Assembly: GCA_934255435.1 (NCBI GenBank)
Contig: CAKQNZ010000034.1
Location: 1 to 15,944, forward strand
Direction: 5' to 3'
From: an uncultured Clostridia bacterium
GTDB lineage: Bacteria; Bacillota; Clostridia; Peptostreptococcales; Anaerovoracaceae
Length of the DNA stretch: 15,944 bases
In this document: positions 1 through 7,054 of the stretch, piece after piece
Layout of the letters: each line of letters opens with the position of its first letter
Numbering within the stretch: the first letter of the stretch is position 1
Program-made: the position numbers and the translations under genes
The notes under the pieces: model-generated
What the model was told of the DNA's origin: nothing
Database searches by the model: none
Seen by the model: the letters and a program-made list of their open reading frames with translations, nothing else

Positions 1-1160
1 GCATAGTTATATTGCGTACCACCGATAAACAGTTCCGTGTTTTCATAGTTATAGGTCTCGCCGCTGGCAAAGCCTGCTATTGCTATCCTGTGGTCCACAT
101 CGTCATCGGTGCCTGCGATACCGTCCGCACCCTTTGCTTTTTCAGCTACCGCACTGCTGAAAGAAGTTACAGCTTCCTTCAGTGCCTCAAGTTTCGTGGT
201 GCTGCTGTCTGCCCTTGTGTAAAAAGTGTATCCAGGGTCTGTGTTCTGGCCTGTGGATGTGCCGATGGTGTGGCGATCACCACTGATGTCAGTGTAAGAA
301 TAGATGTAGCTGTTGCTGCCCCATGAGTGTTCTACGCTTACTTTATAATAGTCGCCATTGCTGTCTTTGTAATACATAGGGCCCCGACGATCGTTGTAAT
401 TTCCGTTAGTTTTATTTCTGGTGATCTCGGTGTAATGATACCCGAAGGACTTGCCCATACTTCCTGACTGATCCAGTACCAGCACTATGTCCGTCGGAAT
501 GTCTTCCGTCACCGTAGTCGTGGTGATCGCCCCCGTGACATATGATTCAAGGCGTATCCTGTAAGTCCCGTCGTCATTTTTCACAGCGGTCTTCCTCGTC
601 ACTACGCCGTCGCTTGTGACCCGTTCCGGGTCTTTGCTCTCTGCCGATGCCTTTGCTTTTCTGGCTGACTGAGATCTGCCGTTTACCGGTTCAAGGAACG
701 GTGCTGCTTTTGTAAAGTCCACGGTCCTGAAATCCGGCAGTGTTGTTTCGTCAGCATCAGAAGATGCTGTGTCTTCGCTTTTGCTGTGCTGCGCTGCATA
801 CGCTTTCAGTGCTTCATACTGCTGCTGACTCAGCTTTCTTATTTCGGATCCCTTTTCTTCATCGCTGTCAAGGGATACAAGATAGCGGTACTGTTCCTCC
901 GTGGTCACTTTCGTTATGTCACTGCTGCCAGGTTCATGCACAACGCTTTCTGTTTTCCTGACTGATGGTTCCTCTGTCTGGTGTGTCTCCGCTGCAGTTT
1001 CTTCAATGGGAATACTGTCTGACAGCTGCTCTGCTGTAGTCTCTTCGGTGGTTATCGTATCCTGGGCGGCCGCATCTCCCGATACCAGCGTGAAAGCGGA
1101 CAGTATCATGGACATGCAAAGAACGAGGGACAGTATCCTGCTTTTTTTCGATTTTTTCAT
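1..1160 (-). CDS. Secreted von Willebrand factor A domain surface protein, 3' end outside window
   Basis: The frame is open from an ATG at 1160 to the window edge, giving about 386 N-terminal residues; the C-terminus is missing. A GGAGGAG ribosome binding site lies just upstream of the ATG. The start MKKSKKSR followed by a hydrophobic stretch (ILSLVLCMSMILSAFTLV) is a classical signal peptide. Residues about 35-190 are Glu/Ser/Thr-rich and look like a stalk. A vWA domain then begins with the strand IVLVLDQSGSMG, which carries the MIDAS pattern DxSxS at D230, S232 and S234; a second core strand (HRIAIAGFAS) follows near residue 370. Family knowledge: such proteins are usually cell-wall-anchored adhesins or pilus components, often with Cna-B repeats and a sorting signal, but that part is not visible. 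It is the last visible gene of the sipW/TasA-like operon, only 17 bp after the preceding gene, so a role as partner or tip of the fibre is inferred. Confidence 0.85.
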   Translation of the reverse strand, partial: MKKSKKSRILSLVLCMSMILSAFTLVSGDAAAQDTITTEETTAEQLSDSIPIEETAAETHQTEEPSVRKTESVVHEPGSSDITKVTTEEQYRYLVSLDSDEEKGSEIRKLSQQQYEALKAYAAQHSKSEDTASSDADETTLPDFRTVDFTKAAPFLEPVNGRSQSARKAKASAESKDPERVTSDGVVTRKTAVKNDDGTYRIRLESYVTGAITTTTVTEDIPTDIVLVLDQSGSMGKSFGYHYTEITRNKTNGNYNDRRGPMYYKDSNGDYYKVSVEHSWGSNSYIYSYTDISGDRHTIGTSTGQNTDPGYTFYTRADSSTTKLEALKEAVTSFSSAVAEKAKGADGIAGTDDDVDHRIAIAGFASGETYNYENTELFIGGTQYNY

Positions 1161-1177
1161 GCTCTCTCCTCCTTCAC

Positions 1178-1756
1178 TTATTTTTCCGCATCAGGCCAGC
1201 CCGCTGCAGTGAACACATTGCTGCCGTTGTTTTTCACCTGCACCGCCTGTGCGCTGACTTTGATGACGGCTTTGCTGTCCTGATACATGTTTCCCATGGC
1301 AGGGTCGAAACTGACGTTCCTGAACAGGGCCTCAGTAGTTTCACCGGCTGCCAGGGGCTCATTGTAGTAATAGTATCCGTCGTCGCCACAGGTCCACCGG
1401 CTGCTGTCGTAGTCCAGCGTTATCAGCTGCGGATCGGCTGTGCCGGATGCGCCCTCGGCCAGATGTATGGACTGCGCCACACTTACTCTTATGTATGCCG
1501 CCTCGCCTCCGGTGTTCTCGATCCTGACTATCTTGGAAACTTTCTGCCCCGGCATCACGTTGTAGATGTCCCGGGACTCTTCGAAAGGGATCTCTGCATC
1601 ATCAACAAGTGCAGTTTCCTGAAGCTCGATCCTGATGTTGCCGGTGGTCACCACATTCCTGGCGGTGTCAGCGGTGCTGAAATATGCGATAGTCGTGTAT
1701 ATCATCACCGAAATGCACAACGCCAGGACTGCTCCGGCTGCGATTTTCTTTTTCAT
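1178..1756 (-). CDS. TasA/camelysin-like protein with SipW-type signal peptide (third subunit)
   Basis: This 192-residue protein begins MKKKIAAGAVLALCISVMIYTTIAYFSTADT, a Lys-rich start, a long hydrophobic core and an AYFS/T-type cleavage region as in substrates of the SipW signal peptidase. Directly after it comes the family hallmark, N-V-V-T-T-G-N-I-R-I-E-L, equivalent to the NxFTxGxVxIxL strand of TasA and camelysin. The rest (residues 40-192) is predicted to be a beta-rich secreted domain, with a segment PGQKVSKIVRIENTGGEAAYIRVSV typical of the family's Ig-like fold. The start is supported by a GAGGAG site about 10 bases upstream. It sits between a 300-bp gap and the vWA gene. The subunit role in an extracellular fibre is inferred from homologous operons; it could also be an anchor protein like TapA. 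Confidence 0.82.
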   Translation of the reverse strand: MKKKIAAGAVLALCISVMIYTTIAYFSTADTARNVVTTGNIRIELQETALVDDAEIPFEESRDIYNVMPGQKVSKIVRIENTGGEAAYIRVSVAQSIHLAEGASGTADPQLITLDYDSSRWTCGDDGYYYYNEPLAAGETTEALFRNVSFDPAMGNMYQDSKAVIKVSAQAVQVKNNGSNVFTAAGWPDAEK

Positions 1757-2059
1757 AATCGGTAGCTCCTCTCAGTTTTTCAAATGTCGGTATGCCTCTT
1801 CATACAGGGCATATATTGATATCCGTGCAGCTGGGGTTGCAGACATAAAGCTCTGGCTGCAGATCATGTAAAGCTGCATCGGGGACTGCCTTCTCTACGC
1901 TGTACATAGAGCTGAAAGTTCTTTGCCAGCTGAAGCCGGTTAAAAATGCCTTTCTGCCCGGAGACCCGAAGGCAATCCGCAAAATGATCTCCTTGCCCTC
2001 GCCGGATATCCATATATACCCTGCTCCGCAGAGCAGGGATATGTCCACATCATGACTTT

Positions 2060-2767
2060 CTATTTGAATGCGTTATATGTTCCCGGAACGCCGAAGGAAG
2101 TATTGAGTGCTTCATAGGCGTCAGAGAATCCTGCAGCCTGTGTTCCTTCTGCGATGACTTTGATCTCCCAGTCTTCGCCAAGAGTTTCCTTGATCTTTGT
2201 TATGTCGTTATTCGTAACTTTTTTGTCGAGGTAGACCTGATGCATTGCCTTTTCAGCAGTAGTCTCACTGGCTTTGAGGGCTTTGCCGTAGGTGACTACA
2301 TATACGTTGTATTTCACGCCGTCTATGGTAGTCTCATAGTAGTTCCAGTCTCCCTGATACGGGTCGCCGGCTGTCTTCGACCAGTCCCACTTGTCTGCAC
2401 CTATGGAATCAGGTTCATAATTGAAGTGGAGCACATTCTTTCCGGCATCGAACTCTGTACTTCCATTGTCCAGGATCGACGGTATGGCGATATGTACACG
2501 TACATATGCGTCTTCAGACTCCAGTTCGTTCTTCACCATGACTTCCTTAGTGACTCCATTCTGTAAAGTACCGTCCTGTGCGCTGCCCGTTGCAGGTATC
2601 AGCTTTGAGTTCTGCTCGAAATTTTCCTCCAGAGAAATATCCACTTTTCCGGTAGTGAAAACGTTATCCTTTGCATCTGTGTCTGTAAAATATGCCAGTG
2701 ATGCGCCGATGATGCACGTCACCAGCAAAGCAGCCACAAGACTGCATGTTACTATTTTCTTTTTCAT
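2060..2767 (-). CDS. TasA-like fibre protein with SipW-type signal peptide (second subunit)
   Basis: This 235-residue protein starts MKKKIVTCSLVAALLVTCIIGASLAYFTDTD and continues with DNVFTTGKVDISLEE. The AYFTD cleavage region and the NxFTTGxVxIxLEE strand are the two strongest TasA/camelysin-family marks. Residues about 60-235 form a secreted domain with the strand SEDAYVRVHIAIP and a Trp/Tyr-rich middle (DKWDWSKTAGDPYQGDWNYYE). An AAAGGA site precedes the ATG. It follows the first TasA-like gene by 29 bp on the same strand, so the two are clearly co-transcribed. It is probably exported by Sec, cut by the SipW encoded upstream, and assembled on the cell surface; the fibre function is inferred from the family. 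Confidence 0.88.
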   Translation of the reverse strand: MKKKIVTCSLVAALLVTCIIGASLAYFTDTDAKDNVFTTGKVDISLEENFEQNSKLIPATGSAQDGTLQNGVTKEVMVKNELESEDAYVRVHIAIPSILDNGSTEFDAGKNVLHFNYEPDSIGADKWDWSKTAGDPYQGDWNYYETTIDGVKYNVYVVTYGKALKASETTAEKAMHQVYLDKKVTNNDITKIKETLGEDWEIKVIAEGTQAAGFSDAYEALNTSFGVPGTYNAFK

Positions 2768-2796
2768 ATGTTATCGTCCTTTCGTACATGTGCGCA

Positions 2797-3378
2797 TTAG
2801 TTCCATGCCGGTGCTGCATTCCATGCTTCCGCAGCTGTCCCGAATCCGTCAGCCTGTACTGCGTAGGCTTCTACTGTTATTGTCTTTCCTGCATGATCTG
2901 CAACCTTTGCATCATCCTTTACCTTGAAAGTATCGAATACTTTGATGTCCTGACCGGCAGTCACAGTTGTTCTGTAAGCGTAAACATTTGTCGCTCCGGC
3001 TACAGCTGTCCAGCCATTTGCTGCCATCTGTGCTGCAACGGTATCATCGGCTTCTATACCAGCGATCTCATCCACTACCTTGACGAACAGCCAGCTTTCT
3101 TCACTTCCTGCAGTTACGTGTACTGTTGGATCCTTTGTGTAGTTATGTCCGGGTATGAGCTTGTAAACGTTATCTTTTACTCTGGCTGCGCCTTCTACAG
3201 GAACTCCGGTCTCGTCTACCTTCTCCTCGTCCAGTGTGATATTCACATTACCTGCCGTGAATGTATTTGTCACTGTATCTGTCTTTGAGGTCAGATACGC
3301 CATTGTTCCCAGTACGCTCCCCACTACAAGTACCACTGCGGAAAGTACCGTAAAAAAAACTTTCTTCTTGCTTTTCAT
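2797..3378 (-). CDS. TasA-like fibre protein with SipW-type signal peptide (first subunit)
   Basis: This 193-residue protein begins MKSKKKVFFTVLSAVVLVVGSVLGTMAYLTSKTD and then TNTFTAGNVNITLDEE. AYLTSKTD followed by NTFTAGNVNITLDE is the standard junction of SipW-dependent proteins of Clostridia. A later block, YKLIPGHNYTKDPTVHV, resembles the strand that in this family precedes the conserved Ig-like core, and the C-terminus AWNAAPAWN is Trp-rich. The start has a strong AGGAGGAG ribosome binding site. It is the first subunit gene after sipW, 62 bp downstream. Its small size and place next to sipW suggest the major subunit; this is inference from gene order. Confidence 0.88.
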   Translation of the reverse strand: MKSKKKVFFTVLSAVVLVVGSVLGTMAYLTSKTDTVTNTFTAGNVNITLDEEKVDETGVPVEGAARVKDNVYKLIPGHNYTKDPTVHVTAGSEESWLFVKVVDEIAGIEADDTVAAQMAANGWTAVAGATNVYAYRTTVTAGQDIKVFDTFKVKDDAKVADHAGKTITVEAYAVQADGFGTAAEAWNAAPAWN

Positions 3379-3440
3379 GTTTATCTCCTCCTATGAAAAA
3401 ACCTGATATATCTGGGCGCTTTATTGCGTTGCCCACTTTT

Positions 3441-4130
3441 TTATTTGCTCCTGTCGTTTCCAGGACAGACAGAGCTATCGGTCACCACCGGTCTGCCGGT
3501 TTTCTTTGCTGTGACGTTCTGCACATGAGCTGAACGCTCCGGAGATAGTATTTTCTCCTCAGCAACCCCCTGTCCGCTATGCTCCCCGGAAGCACATTTC
3601 CGGCTTTTGCTCAGGCTGCCACGGCTGCCTTTGCTGCTTTCAAAGAGATCTGGCAGGAACGCCAGCAGTATTATCAGTGCTGCTGCTGCCAGCGCAAGGT
3701 ATCTGCCCGGCGGTTCCTTTACATATGCTGCAAAATAGCCGAGATACGGTATCGTGAATACCGGCTTTCCTATGAGATTTTTGAAATGCACAGGAGATGC
3801 GTCCGGATTTTCGTTGGCATCGCCCTTGGTATAGAAATACTGATTTTTTTCGTCGATCTTTATGACTCTGTGTGTTGCGACTGTAAGATTTTTGTCGAGA
3901 ATGAATGTTATAGGATCCCCTGTTTTTATATCCTGCGGGGCTGTCTTTTTCACATATATCAGCGAACCTGTATGATATGCCGGTTCCATGGAACCTGACA
4001 GGACGCTGTATGTCTGAAAACCGGCCGCCTTTGCCCCGACCAGCAGGACGACCATACCCACAGCAATGATCACAAGAAATGTTGTAACGGCAGAGTAGAT
4101 CTTCCTGCCTGATGTTTTGTTTTTCCCCAT
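3441..4130 (-). CDS. sipW: Signal peptidase I, SipW / ER type
   Basis: This 229-residue membrane protease removes the signal peptides of the three TasA-like proteins encoded downstream. An N-terminal membrane helix (about 12-33) leads into the catalytic segment VLSGSMEP with nucleophile S47. The second active-site region is ATHRVIKI with H87 where bacterial-type enzymes have lysine; the Ser-His pair is the mark of the ER-type branch that includes Bacillus SipW. A conserved acidic segment KGDANENPD follows (D104, D110). A second membrane helix lies at about 143-160. The tail beyond it, some 70 polar residues rich in Ser, Lys and Gly, is longer than usual for SipW. An AGGTGA site precedes the ATG. 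It is the first gene of the operon, with a likely promoter about 120 bp upstream. Confidence 0.93.
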   Translation of the reverse strand: MGKNKTSGRKIYSAVTTFLVIIAVGMVVLLVGAKAAGFQTYSVLSGSMEPAYHTGSLIYVKKTAPQDIKTGDPITFILDKNLTVATHRVIKIDEKNQYFYTKGDANENPDASPVHFKNLIGKPVFTIPYLGYFAAYVKEPPGRYLALAAAALIILLAFLPDLFESSKGSRGSLSKSRKCASGEHSGQGVAEEKILSPERSAHVQNVTAKKTGRPVVTDSSVCPGNDRSK

Positions 4131-4251
4131 TTTTTCACCTGTAAACCATATGTATTTGCTCCCTGTCTGAAATGCATCTGCTGAAATGTCAGTCGCTTCC
4201 GGAGGGACTGTGTGTGACTGGTCCGAAAAACAGACTTTATGGTCCGGGTGT

Positions 4252-4280
4252 ATTATAGTATATCGATAAGTACGAAAGCT
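4252..4280 (-). promoter_or_regulatory. Putative promoter of the sipW-TasA-like operon
   Basis: Read on the minus strand there is a perfect TATAAT at 4257-4252, about 120 bp before the sipW ATG. No good -35 hexamer stands 16-18 bases upstream (AGCTTT-like at best), which would fit an activator-dependent promoter. Two direct copies of CGGACCA lie 21 bp apart just at and after the expected start point (4246-4240 and 4225-4219), and a tandem 8-mer GCCGTCCA x2 lies further upstream (4333-4318). These could be regulator sites, but only the pattern is seen. Confidence 0.45.
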
Positions 4281-4402
4281 TGAAAATTGAACGATTCTTG
4301 ATATGCTGTGCTGCGACTGGACGGCTGGACGGCAAAGTCTGCCTTTTAGACTATATTTTTAAAATTTCTGTTTAGAATATATATTTTTCCATATTCCCCG
4401 CT

Positions 4403-5028
4403 TCACTCAACGAAAGAACGCAGTATGTGAGACACCAGGTTTTTCATATGCTTCCCGGTAAGGACGGCGGCCTTCAGGATATAGAGGTTTTGTTTAAGGA
4501 TAAATTACGGCGACCAGGTTTACCGGTCTTCCGAAGTTCGTTCCCCTTTCTCTGGCGATCCTTATACCTCCCGCCTGTCTACATCTCGTTTTCTCACGTT
4601 CGATATGAGCGACATACGATGCAGTACGAGGTCGCTATGGATCTGCTGGCTATGTCGTTTTCATTCTGTCTCGTATCCAGCAACAGCATGTCGGAAGCGA
4701 CTATACCGACTCCGTTCTGTCTGGTGATCATACGCTATTCTTTTATTATTTCATCATGATCTCTCCCAAAGCGGTCCAGACCCCTGATAACGATAACACC
4801 ACCGTTCCGGCATTTTTCAAGCATTTCGTGTATCACGCCGTAGTGATAGAAAATGCGGCCTCCGTATGCTCCCGCAGCCTTCAGCCAAATTCCGGAACTG
4901 TAGCCAGCTTTACACCTGCCAGGCTGCTTGTCCTGCTATATCCTGACCGCCGGTATCCCGAACCCGCTCAGTACATAGATCTGCCTGCCCGAAACCTGGT
5001 CTTTCGCTGAAACTCTCGTATAACCGTG
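4403..5028 (-). pseudogene. Decayed small serine recombinase (resolvase/invertase family)
   Basis: Reading the minus strand across frames restores most of a small resolvase of about 200 residues. From 5028 downward it gives HGYTRVSAKDQ, the catalytic serine block of the family (YxRVS), then FGIPAVRI-stop-QDKQPGR, which matches the usual 'G.p...iy.DKqSG' region. Further on come RGLDRFGRDHDEIIKE-stop and MITRQNGVGIVASDMLLLDTR. After a frameshift it reads IHSDLVL, and in another frame RQAGGIRIAREKGTNFGRP, ending with a helix-turn-helix-like REAYEKPGVSHILRSF. At least two in-frame stops (one replacing a Tyr or similar, one replacing the usual Trp) and two or more frameshifts are present, and no start codon is left in frame. 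It is therefore dead and marks an old mobile element. No partner transposase or inverted repeats were recognised. Confidence 0.85.
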
Positions 5029-5116
5029 ATCTCTGATCCGATCATCTCAATTCCGAATAATCATATCGTTATTATGACTAACCAAAAAACCTTATGCAAA
5101 GCTCAGGTACATTCGC

Positions 5117-5162
5117 AGGAGTGAGTGCCAGCTGAAGCCGGGGAAAATCCGCATCGCTCCTG
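5117..5162. repeat. Dispersed short repeat, copy 2, with inverted ends
   Basis: This segment contains GCCAGCTGAAGCCGG (5127-5141), identical to 1925-1939, and continues with a similar A-rich tail. Its ends CAGGAGTGA and TCGCTCCTG are inverted repeats with one wobble, so the transcript could fold into a long hairpin. It lies in the gene-free region upstream of the dead recombinase. The function is unknown. Confidence 0.5.
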
Positions 5163-5280
5163 TTGTATATGTATTTTTATTTTTCTGATCTGTATTTTAG
5201 TGTTAAATAAAGAATAGATATTATAGAAATCCCTGTTATATATAGAGTCTCGATCTGCAACAGGACCCCCTGCCCTGCTT

Positions 5281-5415
5281 TCACTGATCATGAGCCTCAT
5301 GCCCCTCTTTCAATACGTCTTGGAGATTATCATACTTTTCCAGCAGATTCAATACATATGCAACACAAAACGTCATCTTTGTATCAAACAACAGAATATC
5401 GGCAAATTGCAGGTT
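5281..5415 (-). pseudogene. Possible C-terminal remnant of an unidentified protein
   Basis: A minus-strand frame of about 43 codons ends at a TGA at 5283-5281 and reads FADILLFDTKMTFCVAYVLN and then LLEKYDNLQDVLKEGHEAHD. It has the look of a real amphipathic helical C-terminus, yet upstream the frame runs into a stop (TGA) and there is no ribosome binding site. It lies among repeats and next to the dead recombinase, so it is probably debris of a lost gene. The family is not recognised. Confidence 0.25.
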
Positions 5416-5505
5416 ATTTCACAGTTAGAAGCACTGCTCTCCGGCAGGTTGCCGGGACTGGACTTGACATTTTTCGTGACTTCACGACTCTGCTTATCCA
5501 CCGGC

Positions 5506-5551
5506 CGGATGGGTCGTTTTCGATACTTTTTCTCCCGGTTTCGTCCCATCT
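5506..5551. repeat. Solitary, internally deleted copy of the 94-bp repeat
   Basis: GGATGGGTCGTTTT is joined directly to CGATACTTTTTC. In the full repeats at 12052-12480 the same two blocks are separated by about 20 variable bases, so this copy looks like a deletion between A/T runs. The outer bases GATGGGTCG and CGTCCCATC form an inverted repeat with one mismatch. It has the same orientation as the array at 12052. Confidence 0.55.
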
Positions 5552-5632
5552 GCAGGGTTGCCCTCCCTTTGTGGCTTCACATCCTGCAGCATGCCAGCCG
5601 TTTTCATGGTCTAAGGATCTATACTTCAGATA

Positions 5633-5683
5633 CCGGCTGCTCTCCCGGATCGATATCCCGCAATCTGCTATATCAGCAGCCGG
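5633..5683 (-). terminator. Stem-loop at the 3' end of the nuclease-like gene
   Basis: A perfect 9-bp inverted repeat, CCGGCTGCT at 5633-5641 and AGCAGCCGG at 5675-5683, brackets the stop codon of the gene ending at 5668. Shorter complementary blocks lie inside the loop. There is no T run after it on the minus strand, so an intrinsic terminator is doubtful; it may stabilise the 3' end of the mRNA. Confidence 0.35.
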
Positions 5684-6465
5684 CTTTCTATGATCTGTCT
5701 GATGGTATTTTCAGACCGGATGTCTTCCTCGTATGTGCATATGAGGTTCGTATGCTGGACGAAGCCTTCCCGCCGGTACATTTCGATTTTGTGCATCGTT
5801 TTCTGGAAGTAGTCGCTGTTATCCATCAGTCCGAAATGTTCCCATAATATTTTCTGGTGGCTCCGTTTCAGTATCGTAAAATCCGGATAGAACACACCGC
5901 TGCCAAGGATCACCGGTGCTTCATATTTATAGATGATCCCGTATTCATCCAGGCAGTCCGCAATGGTCCTTTCTGATTTTGAGCGCACCATAAGACCTGA
6001 GCTGGTACGGTATATGAGACTGTCACTGTAACTTTCCATGATCGGAGTCTTTTCTTCAAGCCATTTTCTGTCCATTTCACTGAGGTCCATTCGTCTGCCA
6101 CCAAAAATCTGCTTTATCCGCTGGGTTTTATCTGTCCCGCTGCCGCTGCGTTTTCTTTTTATTTTCGATAGCGCCTTTTCTATTTCATAGCGGCATGTTT
6201 CGATATCTTCAAGTTCATTTTCTGCTATGTGCTTCCTGGCAAGTTCGATAGTCCTGCTGTCTCTGCGGCTGCAGCTTTTCTCGACTCCGCAGGTCTTGTG
6301 ATAGCATTTGAAACGTCCGCCATCGGTTTTTATGTAAAGTTTCCCCTCCGGGCATCCTGCCAGTTCATGCTGCAGTTCCTTTTTTCTGTCGGCAGCATAT
6401 TCGCAAAGAGTATCCAGCGCTGTCAGTATATTGCCGGGTGCCCCTGATGATAACCCATTTTGCAT
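5668..6465 (-). CDS. PD-(D/E)XK nuclease-like protein of unknown function
   Basis: The product has 265 residues from the chosen ATG at 6465. I chose it because AAGGAAAGGA stands 10-20 bases upstream, and because the longer frame from a TTG at 6600 overlaps a well-formed promoter. The N-terminal half (1-130) is charged and helical, with a segment GKLYIKTDGGRFKCYHK. The C-terminal half carries a nuclease-like core: SKSE (E165), YPDF (D195) and WEH (E209), spaced like the catalytic acids of PD-(D/E)XK enzymes. Similar stand-alone proteins are common in gut Clostridia and are usually left as hypothetical. A restriction or DNA-repair role would be guesswork. It is transcribed alone from its own promoter. 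Confidence 0.78.
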   Translation of the reverse strand: MQNGLSSGAPGNILTALDTLCEYAADRKKELQHELAGCPEGKLYIKTDGGRFKCYHKTCGVEKSCSRRDSRTIELARKHIAENELEDIETCRYEIEKALSKIKRKRSGSGTDKTQRIKQIFGGRRMDLSEMDRKWLEEKTPIMESYSDSLIYRTSSGLMVRSKSERTIADCLDEYGIIYKYEAPVILGSGVFYPDFTILKRSHQKILWEHFGLMDNSDYFQKTMHKIEMYRREGFVQHTNLICTYEEDIRSENTIRQIIESRLLI

Positions 6466-6571
6466 ATTTCTATTCCTTTCCTTGCTGAGAAATACTGATC
6501 TTCCGAGCACATCATGAAAAGCCTCCGTCATCAGGTTCCAGTCTTTATGCACATGAAAAATCATTTTACAT

Positions 6572-6600
6572 ATTTTACTATATATAGCATCCCTCGTCAA
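6572..6600 (-). promoter_or_regulatory. Sigma-A-type promoter of the nuclease-like gene
   Basis: On the minus strand TTGACG (6600-6595) and TAAAAT (6577-6572) are separated by exactly 17 bp. Transcription would begin near 6565, leaving a leader of about 100 bases before the ATG at 6465. This rules out the upstream TTG as translation start. Confidence 0.75.
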
Positions 6601-6990
6601 TTCCCTGATCGGTCCGCCGGAAACTTTCTGTTTTACTCACAATCCCAGCAAAAGTGAGCCACCAGCGCTTACACCCCAAAAGACTAATGCAGATTTTGTC
6701 TGTTTTGTCTATTCAGATACAGCCTTGGACAAAACGACACGGATAAAAGCCCTGTGACATCACCTTTTTTCCCGGCGAACCGCAGGTGAGTCGCCCGACA
6801 GAACGGACAGCAACGAACACAGTGAGTTGGAGTGAGCACCAGCGAACATTGCATGGTATTTTCCGCAAAACCAGGCATTACGCCACCACATGCCAAAACA
6901 CTGTCATGCTTGCACAAGCTGCATGGTATTTCCAAAGCATGCCATCATGCCCCAACCGGCAAAAATAATTATTCAATTCAATGAATATTC
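6601..6990. other. Gene-free spacer between divergent promoters
   Basis: No open frame here looks like a protein. The segment holds short imperfect repeats: GTGAGC(C)ACCAGCG appears near 6652 and 6833, and GCATGGTATTT appears near 6854 and 6921. GGAGTGAGCACCAGCGAAC resembles motifs in the gene-free zone at 12550-12820. Nothing else was recognised. Confidence 0.5.
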
Positions 6991-7019
6991 TTTAACTGAC
7001 ACTTTATTTGTGTTAAAAT
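6991..7019 (+). promoter_or_regulatory. Promoter of thrH
   Basis: TTTAAC (6991-6996) and TAAAAT (7014-7019) are 17 bp apart, and a TGT directly before the -10 makes it an extended -10 promoter. The start point would be about 7026, with the GGAGG ribosome binding site at 7041-7045. Confidence 0.6.
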
Positions 7020-7054
7020 TACCGTAATTATAATTTTTCCGGAGGTATTAAGTA

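Noticed and set aside
2019..2038. Intrinsic terminator after the second TasA-like gene
   Set aside because: The hairpin is perfect (8 bp) but is followed on the minus strand by TATATATGG, with no T run, so only a processing or stability role is possible.
1800..2048. 82-codon frame with GTG start between two TasA-like genes
   Set aside because: It has no ribosome binding site, no signal peptide like its neighbours, and it starts inside a hairpin; its composition does not look like a protein of this operon.
4427..5010. Two plus-strand frames of 110 and 84 codons
   Set aside because: They are antisense to the recombinase pseudogene, whose motifs on the minus strand are clear.
5290..5847. 185-codon plus-strand frame
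   Set aside because: Its second half is antisense to the nuclease-like gene and its first half covers a repeat and the possible gene tail on the minus strand; no supporting start signal.
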